Under the pieces are notes generated by a model. The model was not told the origin of the DNA, searched no databases, and worked only from the letters and a program-made list of their open reading frames with translations. From NCBI GenBank assembly GCA_016206365.1, contig JACQRR010000029.1, positions 1-12,142 on the forward strand: a DNA stretch of 12,142 nucleotides, read 5' to 3'. Within the stretch, counting starts at the first letter, position 1. Every line of letters begins with the position of its first letter. The position numbers and the translations under genes are program-made. This stretch comes from Candidatus Roizmanbacteria bacterium. GTDB lineage: Bacteria > Patescibacteriota > Microgenomatia > UBA1406 > GWC2-37-13. Positions 6,644 to 12,142 of this stretch are shown in pieces.

Positions 6644-6652
6644 TTAGTATTT

Positions 6653-7150
6653 TTAAGTAATATCCCACTTCTCCGATTTATAAACAGCCAACACCAATGT
6701 GCAAGCGGCTGAGTTGGTAACTTTGACAGTGCGCATCTTCATCTGCATTCTTTTTTCAGCAAATGGAAAACCACGCAACCGGCAAAGATCTGTCAGGGAT
6801 TTTTTTACCTCGGCAGTCAGATTTGATTCGACAGCGCTTTCAGTTTCGCCTATTTCTTCGTGCTCGACAAATACCCCTTTACCATTTTTCAGCTGATACC
6901 ATCCCAGGGCTGCGCCAATGCATTTTCCCGATTCTCGGCTTCTGATTTCCGAGCGGACGACATATAAGCGATCGCCATACTGTTTTCGTGCGGCTTTAAA
7001 TTTTTTAAGTTTTATTACAGATGCGGCAGGGATTATTGAAGAGATATATATAAGATTAAAGTTATAGACACCGACGTCTTTTAAAGCAGCATCAAATGCC
7101 GAAAGCGGAGTCTTGCCGTATCCGATTCCCGAAGTAATAAAAATATCCAT
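6653..7150 (-). CDS. pdaD: Pyruvoyl-dependent arginine decarboxylase
   Basis: Converts arginine to agmatine and CO2, the first step of one polyamine route. The proenzyme cleaves itself at a Ser-Ser bond to create a pyruvoyl group; here the site is in YISSIIPAAS (Ser37-Ser38), flanked by the conserved GIGYGKTPLSAFDAAL near the N-terminus. GVFVEHEEIGE (92-102) holds the likely catalytic glutamate, and the protein ends YKSEKWDIT. The length, 165 residues, is that of the archaeal enzyme family. No other polyamine gene is in the window. There is no Shine-Dalgarno; an extended -10 ends 6 bases before the ATG. Two partial copies of its 3' end lie downstream (5935-5997, 5568-5593). Confidence 0.93.
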   Translation of the reverse strand: MDIFITSGIGYGKTPLSAFDAALKDVGVYNFNLIYISSIIPAASVIKLKKFKAARKQYGDRLYVVRSEIRSRESGKCIGAALGWYQLKNGKGVFVEHEEIGETESAVESNLTAEVKKSLTDLCRLRGFPFAEKRMQMKMRTVKVTNSAACTLVLAVYKSEKWDIT

Positions 7151-7156
7151 AACTAT

Positions 7157-7165
7157 AATATATCA
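7157..7165 (-). promoter_or_regulatory. Extended -10 promoter of the arginine decarboxylase gene
   Basis: The minus strand reads TGATATATT, an extended -10 with one mismatch, 6 bases before the ATG at 7150. The transcript would be leaderless or nearly so. No convincing -35 is present. Confidence 0.5.
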
Positions 7166-7182
7166 TTGCAATATCCTTTTAT

Positions 7183-7327
7183 CAGGACTTACGCATTCTA
7201 TTGTCATTGCGAGTCCCGCCAGTGGACGGGACGTGGCAATCTCAAATGGGATTGCTTCGCTTCGTCGAGTCAGACTCAACTTCGCTCGCAATGACAAGCT
7301 AAACTAAAATTAGCTGCGTAACTACTG
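7183..7327. mobile_element. MITE-like element with CAGGACTTACGCA ends and CTTTTAT duplication
   Basis: The left end CAGGACTTACGCA (7183-7195) and right end TGCGTAACTACTG (7315-7327) are inverted at 11 of 13 positions. CTTTTAT flanks it directly on both sides (7176-7182 and 7328-7334). Inside, TTGTCATTGCGAG (7201-7213) pairs perfectly with CTCGCAATGACAA (7285-7297) around three hairpins: TCCCG/CGGGA, GCAATC/GATTGC and GAGTcagACTC. It separates the decarboxylase gene from the receiver gene and its right flank includes the last codons of the latter. No protein is encoded. Confidence 0.8.
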
Positions 7328-7330
7328 CTT

Positions 7331-7702
7331 TTATGCTAGGTAAGCCTTTATTTTATTGACTAACTCATCTGGGTTGAGGCTACTTTTAATGATATACTCA
7401 AATCCGAGTTTTTTAATTTCATCGATTTCTTTGCCCTGGTCAAGGTTAGTAAGAAAAACTATTTTCTTATTTGGTTTTGCTTCTTGATCGTCTTTTAATT
7501 TTTTAACTATTTCTATACCTCCCAACTCTGGCAATAGAATGTCAAGCAAAACCAGATCCCAACCGCCCTGTTTCATTTTTTGATAAGCGGTAAGACCATC
7601 GGAAGCGCTTTCGACAAAAAAATTCTCTCCGGTGAGCAAGTCGGTGTAGAGTTTTAGTAATAATGGATCGTCTTCAACTAGTAAAATCCTTTTATTATCC
7701 AT
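7331..7702 (-). CDS. Stand-alone response regulator receiver protein
   Basis: A CheY-type receiver domain of 123 residues from ATG 7702. The acidic pocket is Glu10-Asp11-Asp12 in LLVEDDP, the phosphorylated residue is Asp54 in VLLDILLP, the switch Thr is in FLTN (about 85) and the conserved Lys is Lys106 in YIIKSS. No output domain follows, so it probably acts by protein contact in a phosphorelay. In-frame starts upstream (7750) would add residues outside the fold. A -35/-10 pair lies just before the ATG and no Shine-Dalgarno is seen. The kinase at 1848-3173 could be a partner but is not adjacent. The right flanking duplication of the 7183-7327 element includes its stop codon. Confidence 0.93.
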   Translation of the reverse strand: MDNKRILLVEDDPLLLKLYTDLLTGENFFVESASDGLTAYQKMKQGGWDLVLLDILLPELGGIEIVKKLKDDQEAKPNKKIVFLTNLDQGKEIDEIKKLGFEYIIKSSLNPDELVNKIKAYLA

Positions 7703-7713
7703 ATAATAACTAG

Positions 7714-7743
7714 ATAGTATCATTATATAGGTTAAAAAGTCAA
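7714..7743 (-). promoter_or_regulatory. Candidate promoter of the receiver gene
   Basis: On the minus strand TTGACT (7743-7738) and TACTAT (7719-7714) are 18 bases apart, the latter 11 bases before the ATG. A TATAAT within the spacer is too close to the -35 to pair with it. The leader would be only about 4 bases. Confidence 0.45.
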
Positions 7744-7751
7744 GATTCACA

Positions 7752-7806
7752 TAAAAGTCAAAAGTTAAAAGTCAAAATGCAAAATCACAATTCAAAATTC
7801 AAAAGT
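7752..7806. repeat. A-rich degenerate short repeat
   Basis: AAAAGTC, AAAAGTT, AAAAGTC, AAAATGC, AAAATTC and AAAAG follow one another as an imperfect tandem array. Its last part, AATTCAAAATTCAAAAG (7789-7805), is repeated inverted at 8384-8400 with one mismatch in 17, so the array may be one end of the element that carries the GIY-YIG gene. Confidence 0.6.
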
Positions 7807-7872
7807 AAGTTTGTGTCATCCTGAATCCTGATATTCATCAGGACAAGTTTTATTTTAGGATCTGGTTTTTTT

Positions 7873-8321
7873 ATGTCTTATTATGTGTACATATTATCTA
7901 ATGTAAAAAGAACCGTTTTTTATATAGGAATAACTAATAACAGGAGTTACACGATTAATTATAGTTTAATTTGTCATGTTGAGCGAAAGCGAAACATCCC
8001 TTGCGAATGCCGAGTCTGACTCGGCGAATGCAAGACTCAAACAAGTTGAGAGATTCTTCACTTCGCTACGCATCGTTCAGAATGACAGTGCGTAAATCCT
8101 ATAATAATTTAAAAAGAAGAACTTATAAACACAAGAATGGCCTGGTTGAAGGATTTAGTAAAAAATACAAATTAAAAAATATAGTTTACTTTGAAGCATA
8201 TAAAGGAATTGAAGAAGCAATAATAAGAGAAAAGAAATTAAAAAATTGGAGAAGAACTTGAAAGATAAACTTGATTAAAACAAAAAATTTCACTCTTAAA
8301 GACTTAGCAAAAGATTGGTAA
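7873..8321 (+). pseudogene. GIY-YIG nuclease gene, interrupted by a repeat and a nonsense codon
   Basis: The N-terminal part from ATG 7873 reads MSYYVYILSN...VFYIGITNN, the GIY-YIG core. It then runs into a palindromic insertion (7941-8107 including one target copy) and stops. The rest resumes in another frame at 8108: LKRRTYKHKNGLVEGFSKKY, then EEAIIREKKLKNWRRT, with the expected Arg and Glu. A TGA at 8259 falls where I recall a conserved Trp in the family (WRRxWK), after which KINLIKTKNFTLKDLAKDW continues to TAA 8321. Joined, the reading frame is about 93 codons, the size of small single-domain COG2827/UPF0213-like proteins. Such nucleases cut DNA, and some drive mobility of their own gene; activity here is lost through two lesions. 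Confidence 0.85.
7941..8101. mobile_element. Palindromic insertion inside the GIY-YIG gene
   Basis: The ends AGGAGTTACACG (7942-7953) and TGCGTAAATCCT (8089-8100) are inverted at 9 of 12 positions and resemble the ends of the 7183-7327 element. TAATAA flanks it on both sides (7935-7940, 8102-8107). The inside starts TGTCATG (7972) and ends AATGACA (8081-8087). It contains a long hairpin CTTGC-gaat-GCCGAGT-ctg-ACTCGGC-gaat-GCAAG (8000-8034) and CTCAA-ACAAG-TTGAG. Removing 7941-8107 restores the GIY-YIG frame exactly. Confidence 0.8.
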
Positions 8322-8400
8322 CTAAAATCAGATGCTGAATCAAGTTCAGCATGACAATTATTTATAGTAATTTAAGACTTTGCCTTTTGAATTTTAAATT

Positions 8401-10377
8401 ATGCTTAAAAAAATTGTAGTCGCAATATTTTTCTTAAGCATAGCATTATTGTATTTCCACAACCTAACTCGAGACATATATGGCGGCGATATTGGCGATT
8501 TAGTCACAGCCTCATATCTATTCGGCGTAGCACATCCGCCAGGATATCCGCTTTTTACTTTTCTTGGCTTTATACTCTCTCGCCTGCCGTTTCCGGCGCC
8601 TCCCGTTACTAAAGTGGCGCTCATTTCGGCTATTTCATCTTTTATTGGTCTTGTTATTTATTACAAATTCTCACTAAAAGTAACTAAAAGCCTGTTGCTT
8701 TCGCTTTTGACAACTTCGATTTTAGCATTTTCTTATTTTTTTTGGCTAAACGCCGAGATGCCAGAAGCTTTTGGACTGAACAATTTTTTTGCCATAGTTC
8801 TTCTTTATTTTGCAATTCAATTTTATGAGCGAAAGAAGAAACGATACCTTTATTTGCTGGGGTTTTTTGCCGGGCTATCTTTGACTCATCATCAGACAAT
8901 TATCACGATTTTTCCCGGTTTATTAATTTTAAGCCTTAGACATTTCAAATTTGTACTGACAAAAAGGAGATTTATACCAGCTGTATTGTTGTTTATCCTG
9001 GGTTTTTCCGCATACATCTATGTTCCTATTGCCGCCAGACAAAATCCCGCGGTGAACTGGGATAACGCCTCAAATCTCAACAATTTTCTCCACCTTGTTT
9101 TACGAAAAGACTACGATTATGCGCCGAGCATTGCTCATGGAGTCCCTACGCAGGTTCATCGTACAGTTTTGTCTGATTATCTAAAAACAATTCTGGCAAC
9201 CTACTCTTATCAAGTGGCATTTTTGCTTTTGCTTGGCGCTTTTTATCTTTTTAAAATCGATAAAAGGCTTTTTCTTTCACTTTTTTCGGCATTTCTTCTT
9301 TCGGGGCCTGTGTTTGTCGTCTATGGTGCTTCACCTGTGACGACAAAAACAGCCATGTCTATCATGGAAAGATTCTATTCACTTTCTTCAGTCGTCGGCA
9401 TGTTTTTTATTCCCTATGGAATAGTATTTCTTAGAAACATTCTGAATAGTTTATTGAGAAATAAGCTTTTAGCAACTATATTGCTTCTTTATTTTTTTAT
9501 CGTGCCAACTTTTATGCTAAAGTATAATTTTCCCAAAACCGATCTATCAAATACCCAAATTGGGAACGAACTGGCCTATGATGTACTGTCTTCACTTCCG
9601 GAAAATGCTGTATTATTTCTTCACGGTGATACGAAACTTTTTAATGTTTGGTACGTCAGATATGTTTTAGGAATAAGAACAGACGTAGATATTATTAACC
9701 CCCCAAATATAGGAGCGAATGTCTATTTAGATGAAGAAATAAATAACTATTATAAAAAACAGGCAAAAACAAAAAAAAACGATCTGCTAAAAAAAACTCT
9801 CGAAGATATAAGAGCCAGACGGCCAATATTTTCCACCTATGGAATCGAGTATGATCCGAGAGATTCTTTACTTTTGCCGCATGGACTAGTCTACGAGCTT
9901 ATATATAAAAAAAATACCCCTAGTTTAGAAGCATATAGAGAGTTAGCTGAAAAAAACTTAAAAAAACTGCATATTAAAAGCAGAGAGGTATTAAAACCTT
10001 CAGAAATGAATAATGTAACGCCAGAAATACCAACAATCTATTCCAATGGATTTATCTTTATAGGAGATTTCATTGATTCATATTATAAAAATCCAGCGCT
10101 CGCCGAGCATTATTATCGAAGGGGATTGTGGATAGATCGAGAAAATTCGTCTGGCTATTCGGGTTTGGGATTGAGTCTATATAAGGCTTACAACGACTGT
10201 AAAGGAGCCGAGCGAAACTTAAAAAAAGCCATCGAGTTATACTCGATTTGGAAAACCTATTATAAGCAACTTTATTTGATTTATGATAGGTGTGGTTTTA
10301 ATAAAAAAAAGGACAGCTTCAAAAAAGAGTATTACACTCGTTTCAAAGAGAATATTGATGAGACAGTTAAGAAGTAG
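8401..10377 (+). CDS. DUF2723 membrane protein, probable GT-C type glycosyltransferase
   Basis: A 658-residue protein. The N-terminus has GGDIGDLVTASYLFGVAHPP at about 28-47, followed by GYPLF, the hallmark of DUF2723 (TMEM260-related), a lipid-linked sugar transferase type of fold with an acidic residue in the first outer loop (Asp30). About ten hydrophobic spans follow to roughly residue 380, with THHQT near 161. The soluble C-terminal part (about 385-658) ends in TPR-like helices (YYRRGLWIDRENSSGYSGLG and onward). It probably glycosylates proteins or lipids outside the membrane and fits the neighbouring GT2 gene. ATG 8401 follows the inverted end of the GIY-YIG element directly and has no Shine-Dalgarno, so the element may provide its transcription signals (inference). 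Confidence 0.85.
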   Translation: MLKKIVVAIFFLSIALLYFHNLTRDIYGGDIGDLVTASYLFGVAHPPGYPLFTFLGFILSRLPFPAPPVTKVALISAISSFIGLVIYYKFSLKVTKSLLLSLLTTSILAFSYFFWLNAEMPEAFGLNNFFAIVLLYFAIQFYERKKKRYLYLLGFFAGLSLTHHQTIITIFPGLLILSLRHFKFVLTKRRFIPAVLLFILGFSAYIYVPIAARQNPAVNWDNASNLNNFLHLVLRKDYDYAPSIAHGVPTQVHRTVLSDYLKTILATYSYQVAFLLLLGAFYLFKIDKRLFLSLFSAFLLSGPVFVVYGASPVTTKTAMSIMERFYSLSSVVGMFFIPYGIVFLRNILNSLLRNKLLATILLLYFFIVPTFMLKYNFPKTDLSNTQIGNELAYDVLSSLPENAVLFLHGDTKLFNVWYVRYVLGIRTDVDIINPPNIGANVYLDEEINNYYKKQAKTKKNDLLKKTLEDIRARRPIFSTYGIEYDPRDSLLLPHGLVYELIYKKNTPSLEAYRELAEKNLKKLHIKSREVLKPSEMNNVTPEIPTIYSNGFIFIGDFIDSYYKNPALAEHYYRRGLWIDRENSSGYSGLGLSLYKAYNDCKGAERNLKKAIELYSIWKTYYKQLYLIYDRCGFNKKKDSFKKEYYTRFKENIDETVKK

Positions 10378-10379
10378 TT

Positions 10380-10502
10380 ATATCAGATCCGCTTAAATTC
10401 TAAACGTTTGTCATGCTGAATTTATTTCAGCATCTGATTTTAGAAAACCAGATCCTGAAACTAGTTCAGGATGACAGTTAAGCATTCAACGGGATCTGAT
10501 AT
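10380..10502. repeat. Nested inverted repeat with three-arm TGTCAT core between convergent genes
   Basis: Outer inverted ends 10380-10405 and 10477-10502 agree at about 21 of 26 positions, with ATATCAGATCC perfect. The core 10409-10476 is TGTCAT, arm GCTGAA-TTTA-TTCAGC (one T bulged), arm ATCTGATTTT-AG-AAAACCAGAT, arm CCTGAA-ACTAG-TTCAGG, ATGACA. It fills most of the space between two convergent genes and could terminate both. I see no clear flanking duplication. Confidence 0.8.
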
Positions 10503-10522
10503 TATTCACAATTTGAGTACTT

Positions 10523-11413
10523 CTATTTTCGAAGGAGTATTTTAAATCCATCGATTAATCCCCTAAAATATTCTTTCAGAGATTCGAGATCTTTTACTTG
10601 CGTCAAATAATAGGGAAATCTTATAAAAAGTTGACCGATGATCCCAGAAAGCAGCGGTAATTTATTTTTTTTCATGAATATGAAGGGATTACGCGCATAG
10701 TAATAGGCTCGAACCTCAGAGAGGATATTGCTCCCCATTAGTCCAGATGCTGAAGAAACCTTATGCTTTAGCAAAGAAAGATTTAGGCAATAGATCGAGT
10801 AGCCTTTTCTTTTGGCTCTTAGACAAAAATCGACGTCCTCCCAATAAAGAAAATAATCTGAATCAAAAAGACCAATCTCTTGAAATACTTCCCTTCTAAC
10901 AAACATCGCAGCTCCGGTAATGAAGTCAACATAGCCGGTCTTAACATCAGGAAGGTATTTATTCATAGATTGGTGACTCGTATAGCAAAACAGCTCATTG
11001 AGATAGCCACCGGCAAACCAGATTCTTGAGGGATTTTGATAGTAGGTAATAATCGTTCCCAAAATTCCTATCGATGTATTCTCTGAATAATCAATAAACT
11101 TTTTTAGCAAGTTTTTTTCGACTACTGTGTCGTTATTTAAGCAGAGAACAAATTTGACAGATTTATTTTTGAGGGCTTGCTTAATTCCAACGTTGATTCC
11201 TCCTGCAAACCCAAGATTATTTTTACTTTTGATAAGTTTGAACTGCACTATTACAGATTTTATTTCCTTAGCGCTCAATGATCCGGTGCCGTTATCAACG
11301 ACAATAAGCTCGATCTGGTTTTTTGGAAAATCCAATAACTTAATAGAATAAAGACACTCGATCGTATTTTTTTTATCAGCAAAATGTAATACAATAATTG
11401 CAACTTTTGTCAT
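10523..11413 (-). CDS. GT2 family glycosyltransferase
   Basis: Inverting GT-A glycosyltransferase of 296 residues, complete. The first strand VAIIVLHF begins at residue 4, so the ATG at 11413 is secure. Other motifs are ELIVVDNGTG (35-44), the NNLGFAGGINVGI segment (65-77), the donor/metal motif LNNDT (92-96), the acceptor segment FITGAAMFVRREVF (164-177) and the catalytic YWEDVDFCLRAKRKGY (190-205). This is the rhamnosyltransferase-like subgroup, as with the protein at the window start. It faces the DUF2723 gene tail to tail and is divergent from the methyltransferase with no base between the two start codons. Confidence 0.93.
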   Translation of the reverse strand: MTKVAIIVLHFADKKNTIECLYSIKLLDFPKNQIELIVVDNGTGSLSAKEIKSVIVQFKLIKSKNNLGFAGGINVGIKQALKNKSVKFVLCLNNDTVVEKNLLKKFIDYSENTSIGILGTIITYYQNPSRIWFAGGYLNELFCYTSHQSMNKYLPDVKTGYVDFITGAAMFVRREVFQEIGLFDSDYFLYWEDVDFCLRAKRKGYSIYCLNLSLLKHKVSSASGLMGSNILSEVRAYYYARNPFIFMKKNKLPLLSGIIGQLFIRFPYYLTQVKDLESLKEYFRGLIDGFKILLRK

Positions 11414-12052
11414 ATGATGAAATCCAAATTCTATATTGTAAAAGAAACAATGCCCAAGATTCCAACCCTTTTATTGTACCTTTTTATAATGCAGCAATTA
11501 AAAGGCTGTGATACTGTTTTGGATCTTGGCTGCGGAGCCTCTTCGCCCATCCGTTTTGTTAAGGCTAAAACTTTTGGAATTGACGCAGATGATCGAGTGA
11601 TCGAAAAAGCCAAGAAAAAAAGAACACACGATAATCTTGTGGTTTTAGACGTAAAAAAAATAGGAACAACCTTTGCAGCTAAATCATTTGATGCTGTTGT
11701 AGCCTTGGATTTTATCGAACATCTTAATAAAAAAGATGGTTATAGACTTACCAACGAAATGGAAAAGATAGCCAGAAAAAAAGTTCTCATATTTACTCCA
11801 AATGGGTTTATGATTCAAGCTGGCCCCTCGGAATTCGACAGACATCTTTCCGGATGGACCGTCGAGGAATTTAGAAATTTAGACTACAAAATCTATGGCA
11901 TGTATGGACCCAAATTCTTAAGAGGTGATTACCATGGAATTCGATTTGGGCCAATAATTTTCTGGTCTTTAATATCAGAATTTTTACAGTGGTCATATAT
12001 TGTTTATAATCCTAAGAAGTCAGCTGCTCTGTTATGTGTTAAAAATTTATAA
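11414..12052 (+). CDS. Class I SAM-dependent methyltransferase
   Basis: A 212-residue Rossmann-fold methyltransferase. Motif I is VLDLGCGASSP (35-45), the ribose-binding acidic motif is FGIDADD (54-60), and ALDFIEHLNKKDGY (97-110) is the UbiE/COQ5-like post-II motif. PNGFMIQAGPSEFDRHLSGW (residues 129-148) is like the region found in methyltransferases within surface polysaccharide clusters; I infer modification of a glycan or its carrier. ATG 11414 and 11417 are both possible. A TACAAT (11390-11395) inside the divergent gene could be the -10. The C-terminal hydrophobic patch (FGPIIFWSLISEF) may touch the membrane. Confidence 0.88.
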   Translation: MMKSKFYIVKETMPKIPTLLLYLFIMQQLKGCDTVLDLGCGASSPIRFVKAKTFGIDADDRVIEKAKKKRTHDNLVVLDVKKIGTTFAAKSFDAVVALDFIEHLNKKDGYRLTNEMEKIARKKVLIFTPNGFMIQAGPSEFDRHLSGWTVEEFRNLDYKIYGMYGPKFLRGDYHGIRFGPIIFWSLISEFLQWSYIVYNPKKSAALLCVKNL

Positions 12053-12087
12053 AAGATATTTATAAATCATACTCAAATAAGTACACG

Positions 12088-12142
12088 AGTTTCGCAGTTG
12101 TCATTCTGAGCACATTCGACAAGCTCAGTGTAAACTCCGCGA
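12088..12142. repeat. TGTCATTCTGAG palindromic element, cut by window end
   Basis: TGTCAT at 12099-12104 opens a hairpin CTGAGC...GCTCAG (12106-12128), and GAGTTT (12088-12093) pairs with AAACTC (12132-12137). It starts like the repeat translated inside the GT4 gene at 1265. The right part is beyond the window. Confidence 0.65.

Larger units (their letters stand above)
7789..8400. mobile_element. Palindromic TGTCAT element carrying a GIY-YIG gene in its middle arm
   Basis: Left side: TGTCAT (7814-7819), arm CCTGAA...TTTAGG (7820-7859), then ATCTGGTTTT (7860-7869). Right side: AAAATCAGAT (8324-8333), arm GCTGAA-TCAAG-TTCAGC (8334-8350), ATGACA (8351-8356). ATCTGGTTTT and AAAATCAGAT pair, with one G-T. 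The GIY-YIG pseudogene fills the loop between them. The element at 10409-10476 has the same arms with the middle one closed by two bases. Outer inverted ends are 7789-7805 and 8384-8400 (16 of 17); right-end similarity may extend over the first codons of the next gene. Confidence 0.7.

Noticed and set aside
6699..6945. Plus-strand frames opposite the arginine decarboxylase
   Set aside because: They are shadows of a clear minus-strand gene with all family motifs.
7113..7307. Plus-strand frame across the 7183-7327 element
   Set aside because: It is mostly translation of the palindrome and has no start signal.
1848..7702. Histidine kinase and receiver protein as one two-component operon
   Set aside because: They are over 4 kb apart with unrelated genes between; only a possible functional link remains.
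7752..7806. CRISPR-like short repeats
   Set aside because: The units are 7-8 bases, contiguous and without spacers; simple A-rich array.
6103..8261. In-frame TGA in both hicA and the GIY-YIG gene, suggesting TGA recoding
   Set aside because: The expected residues differ (Arg and Trp), and clean genes such as the methyltransferase at 4399, the membrane protein at 3578 and the orphan hicB end in TGA. Ordinary nonsense mutations in decaying genes fit better.

Overview
The window looks like an AT-rich bacterial chromosome segment, most likely from a Candidate Phyla Radiation lineage (Microgenomates-like). This is an inference from gene content and style: small genes, many start codons without a Shine-Dalgarno or almost at the promoter, membrane-linked glycosyltransferases, a DUF2723 protein, a pyruvoyl-dependent arginine decarboxylase, and intergenic palindromes bounded by TGTCAT/ATGACA. 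The standard code fits: several clean genes end in TGA.

Layout: 1-1851 (+) carries a 5'-cut GT2 glycosyltransferase overlapping a GT4 glycosyltransferase that has a palindromic repeat translated in frame. On the minus strand follow a cytosolic GAF-histidine kinase (1848-3173) and a tight four-gene run (3294-5558) of a small hydrophobic protein, an NNMT/PNMT-like methyltransferase, a multi-pass membrane sensor-like protein and a small soluble protein. From 5641 to 7150 there are two decayed HicBA modules, with antitoxins intact and toxins broken, interleaved with copies of the C-terminal end of an arginine decarboxylase whose full copy is at 6653-7150. A stand-alone receiver protein is at 7331-7702. 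From about 7752 to 8400 lies a GIY-YIG nuclease pseudogene inside a palindromic element. From 8401 a DUF2723 membrane protein (+), a GT2 enzyme (-) and a class I methyltransferase (+) form a second cell-surface glycan cluster.

The most interesting content is the repeat system. At least eight intergenic TGTCAT...ATGACA elements or fragments plus one intragenic relative occur in 12 kb. Well-preserved copies fold on paper as an outer stem carrying three hairpin arms. Two copies (3218-3277 and 6558-6614) differ by compensatory pairs in two arms. At 7814-8356 the middle arm is opened and holds a GIY-YIG nuclease gene, whereas the equivalent arm at 10409-10476 is closed by two bases. That GIY-YIG gene has itself been hit by another element with terminal inverted repeats and a TAATAA duplication; removing the insert on paper restores the reading frame. 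Two further elements (6519-6643 and 7183-7327) also show terminal inverted repeats and direct flanking duplications. I propose an actively moving or recently moving family of palindromic elements with a GIY-YIG-bearing form; this is inference from the sequence alone.
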